Source of the DNA: Scheffersomyces stipitis CBS 6054
Lineage: Eukaryota > Ascomycota > Pichiomycetes > Serinales > Debaryomycetaceae
Assembly: GCF_000209165.1 (NCBI RefSeq)
Contig: NC_009068.1
Span: 1,178,001 to 1,242,000, forward strand
DNA length: 64,000 bases
Direction of reading: 5' to 3'
The notes below the pieces were generated by a model. The model saw only the letters and a program-made list of their open reading frames with translations. It made no database searches and was not told the origin of the DNA. Each line of letters starts with the position of its first letter. The stretch's first letter is position 1. This document shows, piece by piece, positions 19,473 to 29,900 of the stretch. The translations under genes were made by a program, and so were the position numbers.

Positions 19473-21493
19473 AAGACTAGGTTTATTTTATAGAATATAC
19501 AAGAAAAACCTTCGAACCCGAACACATGCTCCAGAAAAGGTAGAAAATGTGGAGAAGTAGACATTATTGTAAGTTCCAATTCCGTGGAGGCCCAAAAGGT
19601 ACAGCTCGGTTAGACTATATTTGTAACCAAATCCACTCGCGCTTATGCGACTAAAACGGATCTGTGAAATCGCGATACGCTTCCAATTCACTGCCAACAA
19701 TGATCTCTTTCTGATAAGTGGGGCTTGATCGGAATGTGTCTCGGCGAAGAAATTGGCGGCTGCAAATATTCTCTAACCCCTCTGGAAAATATGTATCGAG
19801 CTGAGTGAATATGGAATATGATTGGCCATTGTCACAAGGATGCAGCAACAGTTCGAAGAACACAATTATTAATAGCACTGGTTCTACATTGGAGCCCCGC
19901 ACGATCCTTGCTTATGTACTAGAGGGGTACAAAAACTACAAACTGAGCAGCACACACTAGAGTAAATTAGAAAACGAAGAGTGCAAACGAACATATACAG
20001 AGAAAGAAGAGCGAAGAGAATGTCAGAAGTTTTTTTTGACAGATTTATGTCTGTTGCAGAGCCGCGGGCGACAGAAACCCTGGTTCTGCAATTTTTCAAC
20101 GATAAAGCACCAATAAAAAGGCATTCTGAAGCCAATACAAGTGTAAATTAAGCAATTTATATGCAATTATACTACAATGAAGATAATGGTGTTCTCCTTC
20201 ATCGGTTAATGTCAGTATAAGTAGGTGGTGAACACCGCGACAAACGAATTGCCCTTTACCACATGCGGCGTTCCGATGCGCTTCTGCATATGCAGACATT
20301 AATTTCTGGTTGCTTTGGTTTCTTTCCTATCTGGGCAGTCCGAGCGCATGGCGGGCCCGCATCGTCTGAAAGCAGAGGAAAAAGTCAAAGTGCCGCTTGA
20401 AGCCCATAGGGGTGACATTTGTTAGCCTAAAGAGCCAAGATGTCTTCTGCGATACTGCTAGGTTAGGCAACAGGACGCTTTGCTATCAGAGAGGTGGAGA
20501 TAACCAAGATAGCGGAATAGCTCTTAGATAGAAATCGGAGCTGTTGAATTTAGCGCAGAGCTTCGGAACGCAGAAGGTGAAAAATAATTCTAGGTTTACG
20601 AACTATGACTGAGAGGCGTTGGGTGGATGGCACAGAACGGCAAGCTAGCCGTATAGCGGAAATAGTGGAGCGGAGTCGTAGCTGAAACTACAGTGGAGAT
20701 AGAATTAAAGTAAAGAAAATGAGGTAAATGTCAATAAGTAGATGAAGACAGCTAAGTCAATCGAGATAATTGAAATACACTAATTGTATGATGAAGAGCA
20801 GACCAAACTCGTAATGAGAATTACGAATAATTTTCCTGGTGAAACAGCTCAACCTGGCTTAAACGTATTATCTGCAAAGTTATCATCCAATGCTGTCCGA
20901 GATAGTCAAAGGTAAGATCTGATCGCTACTAGGTCAAAAAAAGAAATACCCTCTAATTGCTAAATTGGGGCCCTTATCTCTAGCGGGTTCCTTCTGTCTG
21001 GGAAAAAATATTGTATACCTGCACCAGATTTTGCACTGAGCTGCTATCTGGGTTACCCCAAAAGCTTCAACCGGCTGAAACCATAGCCATATATATATAG
21101 ATGAGGATTCCCAAAGAAGAGACTCGATTTGTAGATGCGAGACCAGCGATCTGGATCTATAACTTTCCATTGCAGAGCACAGCATAGCATAGCATATCAT
21201 ACCTTAAGGACATCCACCTTAAACCATCCACCTACCGAAATTTTTCACTTACCCAAGTAGCACAGTACAGCATCGCAGTATAGATTCACCGTATTGATTC
21301 TATACTACCTAATTTCACTCGTACTCCTACTTTCATATATACTTTCATAAACTATTGTTCATAAATAGTACACAGTTTCACTTAAGAAACTTCACACACG
21401 CAATAGTCGTAAACTATAGCAGTGAATCAAAGCTCAATATCTACCTTCCGAAAATAACGTCCGAATACACCTTTTCACAACGCCGAGTCTACA
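19473..21493. other. 2-kb intergenic region upstream of the permease
   Basis: I see no convincing gene in these 2.0 kb. The middle (about 20220-20700) is richer in GC and holds several perfect palindromes: CGG-CGTT-CCG at 20266-20275, TCTGCATATGCAGA at 20283-20296 and GCGGGCCCGC at 20351-20360. GATAA/TTATC cores occur at 20499-20503, 20765-20769, 20868-20872, 20880-20884 and 20973-20978. A TATATATATA stretch lies at about 21089-21099, and an RRPE-like AAATTTTTCACTT at 21238-21250. It could be a complex nutrient-controlled promoter or hold a non-coding transcript. Confidence 0.5.
20868..20978. promoter_or_regulatory. Cluster of GATA-factor core sites
   Basis: Three TTATC cores in 111 bp (20868-20872, 20880-20884, and within CTTATC at 20973-20978), plus two GATAA further upstream. 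Gln3/Gat1-type GATA factors activate nitrogen-catabolic permeases through GATAA(G). The core is short, so this is suggestive only. Confidence 0.35.
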
Positions 21494-23251
21494 ATGCTAG
21501 GTTCCGAGAAATCTAAGTCCTCAAGATCGAACGTGGTCTCTCCTGCTATTTCGCGGATCGAAAATGGGATCAGTCCAGTGGTTTCCGAGGTCCATGTGGA
21601 TGCCTTGAGAATTACTTCGATGCTCTCCAACAAAGATATTACTATTCAGGTATCTCATGAGGTTGACGATGATGAAGCCATGATTTTGGCTATGGGTTAC
21701 AAGCAGGAGTTCAAGAGAGAATTCGGAGCATTTTCGGTTTTTGCCGTGTCGTTCTCTGTGCTTGGGTTGCTTCCTTCTATCGCTGCCTGTTTTGATTACC
21801 AGCAGTTGGTTATTGGTATTTCTCCCATTCCATGGCTCATTGCCGTGTTCTTTGTCACATCAGTTGCTCTTTCTTTGGCTGAAGTAGCTTCTGCTTTTCC
21901 AGTTTCTACTGGTACTCCCTATGCTGTTTCACAGTTGGCTCCTAAGAAATGGGCTCCATACTTAACTTGGATCACCTGTTGGTCCAACTGGTTGTGCCAA
22001 ATCACTGCTTCTCCTTCCGTAAACTGGTCTGGTGCCTCGTTGATGTTTGCCTTGGGTACCTTCACTAACCCCAACTTTGTCCCAACTACTGGTCAAGTCT
22101 ATGGTTTGACTACAGGTATCCAAGTTGTTCATGCTATCATCTCTTCGTTACCTACAAAATACTTGGCTACCTTTAACTCTATGGGTACAACTTGTAATAT
22201 GTTGTTCTTGGTCATTGTGTTCGTGATGATCCTCGCGGCCAACGATAGAGACAACATGTACAACGGAGACATCCCCAAGTTCAATACAAACGGTGTAGCC
22301 TGGTCTTTGTATAACCAAACTGAGTGGCCCCAAGGTATCGCCATGTTGATGTCCTTCTTGGGTGTCATCTGGTCTATGAGTGGTTACGATTCCCCTTTCC
22401 ATCTTGCTGAGGAATGTTCCAACGCCGCTGTGGCTGCTCCTAGAGCCATCTTCTTGACTTCTTCAGTAGGTGGCCTTATTGGTTTCATTTTCATGGTTGC
22501 TATTGCATACACTGTAGTTGACATTGATCTCATTGCTGAGGATCCTCAGGGGTTGGGACAACCATTCGTTTCTTATCTTACTCAAATAATGGGCAAAAAC
22601 ACCGTTATCGCTGCTACAGCTTTGACAATTGTATCGTCCTTCTTCATGGGTTGTTCTTGTATGTTGGCTGCTTCCAGAGTAACATGGGCCTACTCTCGTG
22701 ATAACATGTTCCCAGGTTCCAGATGGTGGAAAAAGGTGGCTCCAATCACCCAAACCCCCATCAATGCCGTGTGGGTTAACTTTTTCATCGGTCAATTGTG
22801 TCTCTTGCTTATGTTTGCTGGTGATGTAGCCATCGGTGCCATTTTCTCTGTTGGTGGTATTGCTGGTTTTGTTTCCTTCACAATGCCAACTCTTTTGAAA
22901 ATCACATACGCCAGAAATACTTTCAAGCCTGGCCCATGGAACTTGGGTCGTTTCTCTACTCCAATCGGTTTTGTATCGGTAGCCTTCGTCGCTCTTATGA
23001 TTCCTATCTTATGCTTCCCATACGTCCGTGGTGCCGACTTGACTCTCGACCAGGTCAACTGGACCCTGTTGGTATTTTTTGGTCCTCTTCTTTTGGCCAC
23101 TATCTGGTGGGTTGTTGACGCTCACAAGTGGTACATTGGTCCAAAGAGTAATCTTGACCAAGACCACATTCTCTACGGAGAGTCTGAGTACGTCATTCAG
23201 GGCAAGGAGAAAGATGAAACCTCGCAAGAGGACAACGAAAAGACTGGTTAG
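21494..23251 (+). CDS. Amino acid/choline/GABA-type permease (Uga4/Hnm1 family)
   Basis: A 585-residue plasma-membrane transporter of the amino acid/choline transporter (ACT) group of the APC superfamily, to which yeast Uga4 (GABA), Hnm1 (choline) and Bio5 belong. The hydrophilic N-terminus (about 1-75) is followed by QEFKREFGAFSVFAVSFSVLGLLPSI (TM1 entry) and about 12 membrane segments to residue 545. SMSGYDSPFHLAEECSNAAVAAPRAI (about 295-320) is the conserved TM6-loop signature of this group, and the C-terminus is acidic and hydrophilic. Substrate cannot be read from sequence; GABA, beta-alanine, polyamines or choline are possible. The neighbour is a Pyd3-like enzyme, whose product beta-alanine is a GABA analogue. 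Confidence 0.85.
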   Translation: MLGSEKSKSSRSNVVSPAISRIENGISPVVSEVHVDALRITSMLSNKDITIQVSHEVDDDEAMILAMGYKQEFKREFGAFSVFAVSFSVLGLLPSIAACFDYQQLVIGISPIPWLIAVFFVTSVALSLAEVASAFPVSTGTPYAVSQLAPKKWAPYLTWITCWSNWLCQITASPSVNWSGASLMFALGTFTNPNFVPTTGQVYGLTTGIQVVHAIISSLPTKYLATFNSMGTTCNMLFLVIVFVMILAANDRDNMYNGDIPKFNTNGVAWSLYNQTEWPQGIAMLMSFLGVIWSMSGYDSPFHLAEECSNAAVAAPRAIFLTSSVGGLIGFIFMVAIAYTVVDIDLIAEDPQGLGQPFVSYLTQIMGKNTVIAATALTIVSSFFMGCSCMLAASRVTWAYSRDNMFPGSRWWKKVAPITQTPINAVWVNFFIGQLCLLLMFAGDVAIGAIFSVGGIAGFVSFTMPTLLKITYARNTFKPGPWNLGRFSTPIGFVSVAFVALMIPILCFPYVRGADLTLDQVNWTLLVFFGPLLLATIWWVVDAHKWYIGPKSNLDQDHILYGESEYVIQGKEKDETSQEDNEKTG

Positions 23252-23673
23252 GCCGCTAGTACGACCAAGTTAGACTCTTCATAATGTTTAATTCTCTTGT
23301 TTTTTAATTCCGGGATTGTTTTGTACTTTATGTATTAATTTATTAGAACTATAATTTTAATTGTCAATGGCTGCGAAAAATTGGCTACGTAGCAAAAGGG
23401 TCTTCAGTCTAACGGTATTAATTGTGAGAAATGGCATCAGCTTGTATTTTGACGAGTACTGATCTTATAAGACAAAAGCCTGGTTCTCATCCTGCCAGTT
23501 CTTTTGGTGTCCAAGCCCATAAAGTGGAGGCAAAAGATTTTGCAATCATTATGGGTGATGTGATTATGTGCACACCTTTCTTTATCTACAAAAAATTCAG
23601 AACTGAAAAATCAGAAGAGTTGGTAATTCATCTATATATCAAGCTAAGTTAATAACATACCAAAACAACCAAT
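23252..23673. other. Intergenic between permease and U2AF genes
   Basis: 422 bp holding a 73-codon ORF (23431-23652) that looks random and ends 21 bases before the next start. Probably 3' region plus promoter. Confidence 0.4.
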
Positions 23674-24435
23674 ATGAGCTCACATACTGGAGGATACGGT
23701 GGCTATAGTGGGGGAGGATCACACGATCATAAAGGTCCTCATATGCATAAGAATGTCATTGCTCGAAACGGAGAAGACAGGCTACCATGTACCTTTTACA
23801 ACAAGATAGGTGCTTGTAGACACGGAGAAAAGTGTTCCAGAAAACATATACGGCCTTTGACTTCATTTACGATACTCTTGCCCAATCTTTACCAGAATCC
23901 CAAGTTGAACAAGAACGAAGGAGAAGAGTTGAATCCCAAACAGCTTCAGCAGAACTTTGATCAATTTTTCAAAGATATCTTTGTCAAGTTTGCGACTTTG
24001 GGCGAGATAAAAGAGCTCGTGGTTTGTGAAAATGAGAATAACCATCTTAATGGAAACGTATATGTTCGATTCAAGACTAAACAAGAAGCTGCTGAGGCTA
24101 CATTATTGCTTAACCAGGAATGGTTTAATGCCAGACCAGTACATTGTGAATTGTCACCCGTATCTAGCTTTCCGGAAGCTAACTGTAGAGCTTATGAAAC
24201 GTCACTGTGCACAAGGGGAGACCATTGTAACTTTATGCATGTGCGACATCCTACCCAGCTGTTGGTAGAGAGTCTTTTTCAATCGCAAACCAAACTGACT
24301 TTGACCAAGAAATTGTTGCAGTACCAGGAGATGGCTGATAAGGCCGAAGAGGAAAAGGAGGAACACAAAGAGGAAGAAGAGAAACCAGCTACTACCACAG
24401 TTACAACGTCGATGGTACAACAATTGTTTGCATAG
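23674..24435 (+). CDS. U2 snRNP auxiliary factor small subunit (U2AF35/23)
   Basis: U2AF small subunit recognises the 3' splice-site AG and partners the large subunit in the nucleus. The 253-residue protein has the diagnostic order of CX8CX5CX3H zinc finger (C39, C48, C54, H58), a U2AF-homology RRM-like domain (about 62-165), a second CX8CX5CX3H finger (C170, C179, C185, H189) and a Lys/Glu-rich tail. Codon 178, just before C179, is CTG (24205-24207). Read as Ser it fits the polar residue usual in homologues (ETS-S-CTRG). S. cerevisiae has no such gene; S. pombe U2AF23 and human U2AF1 are the models. The Gly/Ser/His-rich first 30 residues are an extension. Confidence 0.93.
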   Translation: MSSHTGGYGGYSGGGSHDHKGPHMHKNVIARNGEDRLPCTFYNKIGACRHGEKCSRKHIRPLTSFTILLPNLYQNPKLNKNEGEELNPKQLQQNFDQFFKDIFVKFATLGEIKELVVCENENNHLNGNVYVRFKTKQEAAEATLLLNQEWFNARPVHCELSPVSSFPEANCRAYETSLCTRGDHCNFMHVRHPTQLLVESLFQSQTKLTLTKKLLQYQEMADKAEEEKEEHKEEEEKPATTTVTTSMVQQLFA

Positions 24436-25004
24436 AAAAGTTCATAATGTCATTAGTGTATAATAGCGAAATAGTACTTCACCGAGTGATCGAGTTTGGT
24501 GAAAGAGAAGTAGCATAATTTCATTGTAGGGGAATTTCTATCACACATCACTCAGTAGAATCCAGCTATCTAGTGAACTTCGACAAGTGATCTTTTTGCC
24601 AGTAGTATCTACATCCTCTCCGTCCGTAGTAATGTTCGTTTTGCAACTCAGTCATATGACTTTGCCGGGTCGGAACTACATCCGAGACAGGAACCAGAAC
24701 CAACTCAATTTGTGCGAAAAATCCAGTTCCCCAGATCGAAACAGCCTATTTGCGACGTTCACAACTTATGCGATTGGACTTGGCAGGCTGCTGTATCGTC
24801 CAATAGGAATAAATTTACTTCTGCCGCACACATAGCATCCCATCAGTGTTTGTCGTGTCTTCCCAAGTGGTCTGACCGTTGATATCTACCTATTTCAATC
24901 TCTCGTCACTACCGCACAAATTCTACCACTACAAAATTGTCATCACCAGCAATTCCATTTCTAGTACCACTACAGAATAGCTCGAGTCTCTTCAATTGAC
25001 CGTC
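24436..25004. other. Intergenic upstream of the MMT-like gene
   Basis: 569 bp with no convincing ORF and no RNA gene recognised. The last 100 bases are the A/C-rich leader of the next gene. Confidence 0.4.
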
Positions 25005-26777
25005 ATGGCTATTTCAGTGGCTAAAGAAGCCGGTATCAGACTTTGGCCCGGACACGGCCAACTCCTGCTGTCCCGGAATCAACTTTATAGTCGTTATTGC
25101 GGTTATCACTTCCAGCATCGCCATCGTCGCTATTTTCATAGTAGTCCCCCTACGAGCGCGTCGCAGTTTTTGTCGCAATCCTCACTACAAGTTTCGCTCT
25201 CTTCCCAAAGTCTCCCTAGCTCTAGCATACACTCCGCGGGTCGTGGTGTGAATTTTGGCTACGTGGCTAACGAGAGATTGTCGCTACATTCCTTTTGTAC
25301 CACGCTTGTTCTCGGTACCGAAAAGAAGTACAACAAGATTTACAAAGTCAACAACTCAGACAACAACACGATCAGAGACGATCCTACACCAGATTCTGTT
25401 ACAGCCAGCAGAGAGCACTCTCACGCCCACGACCACACCAGCTCTGGTACCCAGAATCACTCACATACCCATTCACAGGCTACGATGTCATCTTCGTCCC
25501 AGTCTCAGCAACTGGCTGATAAGAGCACTGAAAAATCACATACCACCTCTGCACACCACACACATTCTCATGAAGAAGAGCACCATTCGCTATTTGGACA
25601 TTCACATTCACACGGCCACCATCAGCCCAATGAGTTGTTACCTCTTTCAAAAGAGTCTATAGTGAAAAATCCGGCTGTGAGAATCACCTGGATCGGTCTT
25701 ATCGTAAATGTATCTATGGCTCTTTCCAAAGGTATTGGTGGAGTCTACTTTCATTCTCAAGCTCTCATAGCCGATGCTATCCATTCGGTGTCTGATATGT
25801 TAGCTGACTTTTTGACGTTGGCAACCGTCAATGTAGCTGCTAAAGTGGGCACTCCCGTCAAGTTCCCTTTGGGGTACGGCAAGTTAGAAACTGTAGGATC
25901 TCTCATGGTTAGTTCAGTTCTTCTCTTTGCGGGAATATCCGTAGGTTGGAACTCACTTTTGCAGGTATTTGAGTTCTTTTTACCTACATATTTGTACGAG
26001 TATGCCTCTATGATTCACATAGGCCATTCGCATTCTCACACTAGTCTTAACACTTCCGATGGAGGCCATTCGCACAGCCATAGCCACGGAAGTTTAGCAG
26101 GTGAAGACTACGAGTTGGACTCCAGCCTTGCAGCAACCAGACAAGCTCCCAACATCAATGCTGCTTGGCTTGCAGGTGCATCTATTATCGTAAAAGAGGT
26201 ATTGTTTCGAAAAACCATGAAAATTGCTGTTCAAACCAACTCCAAGGTTCTTGTAGCAAATGCCTGGCATCACAGAGTTGATTCCTTGACTGCATTTGTG
26301 GCTTTATTGACAGTTACTGGTGGTGTATTTTTCAACATTGCCTGGCTAGACTCGATTGGTGGAATCTGTGTGTCGGCATTGATCATCCGAGCTGGCTGGG
26401 GTACATTCAAAAGCGCATGGTTCGAGTTGATTGACCGTGGTGAAGAGCCTGGTACTGAAGATTACAATAAGATCCATGACATCATCACTGATGAGTTGCT
26501 GGACAATAGCGTCTTAGACACATTTACTTTGTCGCAGTTGTCTGTAATGACGTCTGGAGCCAACACCAATATATATGTCACATTATCTACCAAGGAGAAT
26601 TTTGACTTGAAGACGTTGAACCAGATCGAACACCAAGTCAAGCTGGCTATCTGCAAGGAAGATAAGTTCGTGAGAAACATCTATGTTCTGTTCAAGTCCC
26701 AGCAGACAGAAGCAGAAACAAAGAAGCCAATGGAACATTCTGACTCACGTTCAGATTCACATAACCATAGTCATTAG
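25005..26777 (+). CDS. Mitochondrial cation diffusion facilitator, Mmt1/Mmt2 family
   Basis: The family exports or moves iron across the mitochondrial membrane (yeast Mmt1/Mmt2). The product is 590 residues from the ATG at 25005. The first 60 residues are basic with few acidic residues (RNQLYSRY...HRHRRYFHSSPP), like a mitochondrial presequence. A very His-rich hydrophilic stretch runs from about 135 to 205. The CDF membrane domain starts near residue 220. Paired metal-site motifs are DAIHSVSD (about 255) and WHHRVD (about 423), i.e. HxxxD in TM2 and TM5. A second His-rich loop (GHSHSHTS...GGHSHSHSHG) separates the membrane halves. A C-terminal cytoplasmic-type domain and a HSDSRSDSHNHSH tail follow. 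Confidence 0.88.
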   Translation: MAISVAKEAGIRLWPGHGQLLLSRNQLYSRYCGYHFQHRHRRYFHSSPPTSASQFLSQSSLQVSLSSQSLPSSSIHSAGRGVNFGYVANERLSLHSFCTTLVLGTEKKYNKIYKVNNSDNNTIRDDPTPDSVTASREHSHAHDHTSSGTQNHSHTHSQATMSSSSQSQQLADKSTEKSHTTSAHHTHSHEEEHHSLFGHSHSHGHHQPNELLPLSKESIVKNPAVRITWIGLIVNVSMALSKGIGGVYFHSQALIADAIHSVSDMLADFLTLATVNVAAKVGTPVKFPLGYGKLETVGSLMVSSVLLFAGISVGWNSLLQVFEFFLPTYLYEYASMIHIGHSHSHTSLNTSDGGHSHSHSHGSLAGEDYELDSSLAATRQAPNINAAWLAGASIIVKEVLFRKTMKIAVQTNSKVLVANAWHHRVDSLTAFVALLTVTGGVFFNIAWLDSIGGICVSALIIRAGWGTFKSAWFELIDRGEEPGTEDYNKIHDIITDELLDNSVLDTFTLSQLSVMTSGANTNIYVTLSTKENFDLKTLNQIEHQVKLAICKEDKFVRNIYVLFKSQQTEAETKKPMEHSDSRSDSHNHSH

Positions 26778-26947
26778 CAATGTAAATAGACAAGTATACA
26801 GATGTATATATCTACAAATACAAAACATTATACAAGTTTTTGTTCATGACTGCAACAGTACTTTAGGTAAAGTTATATTTGTTTTGGACTATGTACAATA
26901 ATATGGACAAGATATAAATAAGATTTTAACGTCATTTTAACTAATGC

Positions 26948-29900
26948 TTACTTCTTCGACTTCTTGCTCTTCTTGCTAGACTTCTTTGGATTGTTACCTT
27001 CAATGAACTGTAAGATATCGTCAATAGACTTGGAAGCGATTTCAGGGTCTGGTTGTGGAATAGCCGACTTCTTACCATTCTTCTTGCCATTCTTCACAGT
27101 TTCAGTCTGAGACTTGACTTTGATCTTGCTATTTCCAGAGGCAACAGCTTGCTGAGCTAACTCTCTCTTTCTCTGTTCTTCCCTTGCAGCCATGTACTTG
27201 ACATAGGTTTCAATGCTGGAGACGTACTTTGAAGCCTGCTTAGTCAAAGCGTCATCTGGGCCGAGAACCTTCTCAAAGGTGGCCTCACAAGCACGGTACA
27301 ATTCTAAAGATTGGTCAAACTTGCTGGTGTTGATCAAACAGTTAGCCAATCTGAAAGTCACAATACCTGTAATTTCAGAAACTTCTCCGTTGGCAAGCTT
27401 AGAGAATTCAAGAGCAGATTCAAGAAGCTTGATCGCAGACTCATTTTGACTGGCCCTAGAGTAATTTTCAGCAATGTTGGTTAAAGTATTGATGAGAGTT
27501 GGATGTCCCTTTCCGTAAACAGAAGTCCAAGTAGCAACAGCCTGATTGTACAAGCTGACAGAATTGATCAAGTCAAAGTTGGCAGCTTCGTAGAAACCAG
27601 AGTTCAAGTAGGCAGTAATGGTATCATAGGAATCAAAACCAGTAGTTCTTTCCGACAAGATGATAGCTTTACGAGAAACAAACGCAGCTTGCGATTGATA
27701 ACCAAGCTCAGAGTAGACTTGTGCAAGTAAGGTGTAGAATCTTGCAGTTTCAGAATTGACTCTACCATAGATTTGTTCTTGAATAGCTACCAATTCGTTG
27801 AAAATAGAGAGACCTACATCCTTTTCACCCAGAGCGATATGGGATCTGGCACTCTGGAAGATTTCATCTATGAGAGAAGCCTTGTAGCTCGAGTCCTTGA
27901 CGATTGGAACAAAGTTGACTATGTCGTCAGCGACAAAGATGGAGTCTCTTTCCGAAACGACTTCAGTGACAACCTGAATTTTCTTGCCCTTCTTCTTGGA
28001 CTTTGCAGTTTCAACCTGCTTGGAAGTAGTGGCAAACTTTTCTTTGTAAGCAGCGAACTCTTGAGCAGTGAAAACATATTTTTGAGCCTTCCACTGAATA
28101 CCAAATTTGAGAGCGATTTCTCTCATCAAAGGAATTGGATGGATCAAAACCGAAGACCAATCTTCTGGCAAAGCGTATCTGAAACGAAGGAAGACTTCCT
28201 TTGTGATCAATGCAATAACCTGGTCGGAATTCAATTTGGTAAAGTTGAAAGCTGATTCAGGGTAGAATGACCTATACAACTCTTCAATTTCAACAGCAGG
28301 TTGGGCATTAACAGCAGCTCCAAGTAAACAGTTGTGGAAGTGTGCCACAAAAGAAGCAAACAAATTGACTGGAACATCAGCTGACAACTTACGCAACAAG
28401 TGCTTGGCTGCTCTAGCAATCATTTCTTGAACAGTTACGCGGTAGAGAGCATCGTAGTTGGCAAGAGTGGGTTCATAAGTAGCCTTCGTTTGTTCATCTT
28501 CCTCTTTGTCTTCAGACAGTCCTTCTTTCGATTCTTCTTTTTTATCAGATTCCTTTTTGGCTTCTGCTTCCTTACTTTCAGCTTCAGCCTTAGCTTTTGC
28601 CTTTTCCTTTGCTTCAGCGACCAATTTCAAGTTGTCTTCAACTGTCTCAGAAAGCTTCTCAGAAGCAGCCTGTTTCCTTAATAAGGCTTGTTCGGCAATG
28701 TAACCCAAATATCTCATGTTAATACCTTGTCTGTGCAAGATACTAGTCAATTGCTGACCGTCGAAAGGGGCTACTTGACTTGGGAATTCAGTTAAGAACT
28801 CCTCAATCAACTTCTCCTTGACAAACTTAGACAAGTTTCTCACAACTTCTCTGTCTTCGTCGCTTTCAGAGTCAAACGAGAAAGCATCAGGGTTGAAAAC
28901 AACTTGGTCAGTAGGCAAGACAATCTGAGGCTTTTCGCCATCCTTGCTTTCCATCTTTCCTTCTTTTTCCAACTTCTCGGTTTCAGCCTTAAACAAGGCA
29001 GAGACCTTACGCTTCCACCATTCAGCTACAGCTTCATGTCTGAGAAGAGACTCTCCGTGTGGGTAGGAGGTATCGTTGCTAGCATCGAAGTGAGCTTCGG
29101 TAAACTGAATGTCACGAGGTGTAGTTCTGTACAAGTCAATAACATACTTACGAGAGTCAGTACCTTTGATACCCTTGGTGTCTTTAGAAACCAACAATTC
29201 TGATTCTGACTTGATCTCATCAGAAACTTCTACAGTGTGAGGCTTCAAGTGGAAGACTTCAGCAATTTGCTTCAAAGGCTCTTCAAACGACTTGTCTTGC
29301 AGAATAGTAGAACCGTCAGTAGACAAACCGTAGACAACCTTTTCTTCTTCACCTTCTGCAGCAGCATTGAAGATACCGGGAACAGGAGCTTGACACACAA
29401 TTCTCTTACCCAAGTAATCTACAATACAGGTGACCAAATTATTGACACCGGGAACATCAGCTTTGTTCAACACTTTCACACCAGCCAAGTCTTTCGAAGC
29501 AACATATCTGGCAGCTTCTTCAGCACCAGTAGCTTCAAAGACCTCAACAGAGGTAGCATCAGATGCATAGAAGATCCCGTTCTTCAAGTAGATATGCTTT
29601 CCCTCTTCTTCGTTAGGATTCATAGGAGTCAAGTTGCCCTTGATAATGTTGACGGAAGTGTCGGTAGCAGTTTTGGTGAAGTCGAAAAGAGCCTTTTGGA
29701 TCAACTTTTCACGCAAGATACGTTCTTGAATGTTTGTATTGGGTAACTCACGCACAGACTGGAAGTCTTCGTTCCAGTCCTTGACGTAATCAGAGCCATC
29801 TACACCGTTAAGTATCAATGGCAATTGAGATCTCGATACATCAGGATAGTTTTTGGCGTGGACGGTATCGATGTACCAAGGTGTAGCCAAGAATGAGTTG

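Noticed and set aside
23431..23652. 73-codon ORF just before the U2AF gene
   Set aside because: No family resemblance and in a promoter position; likely chance.
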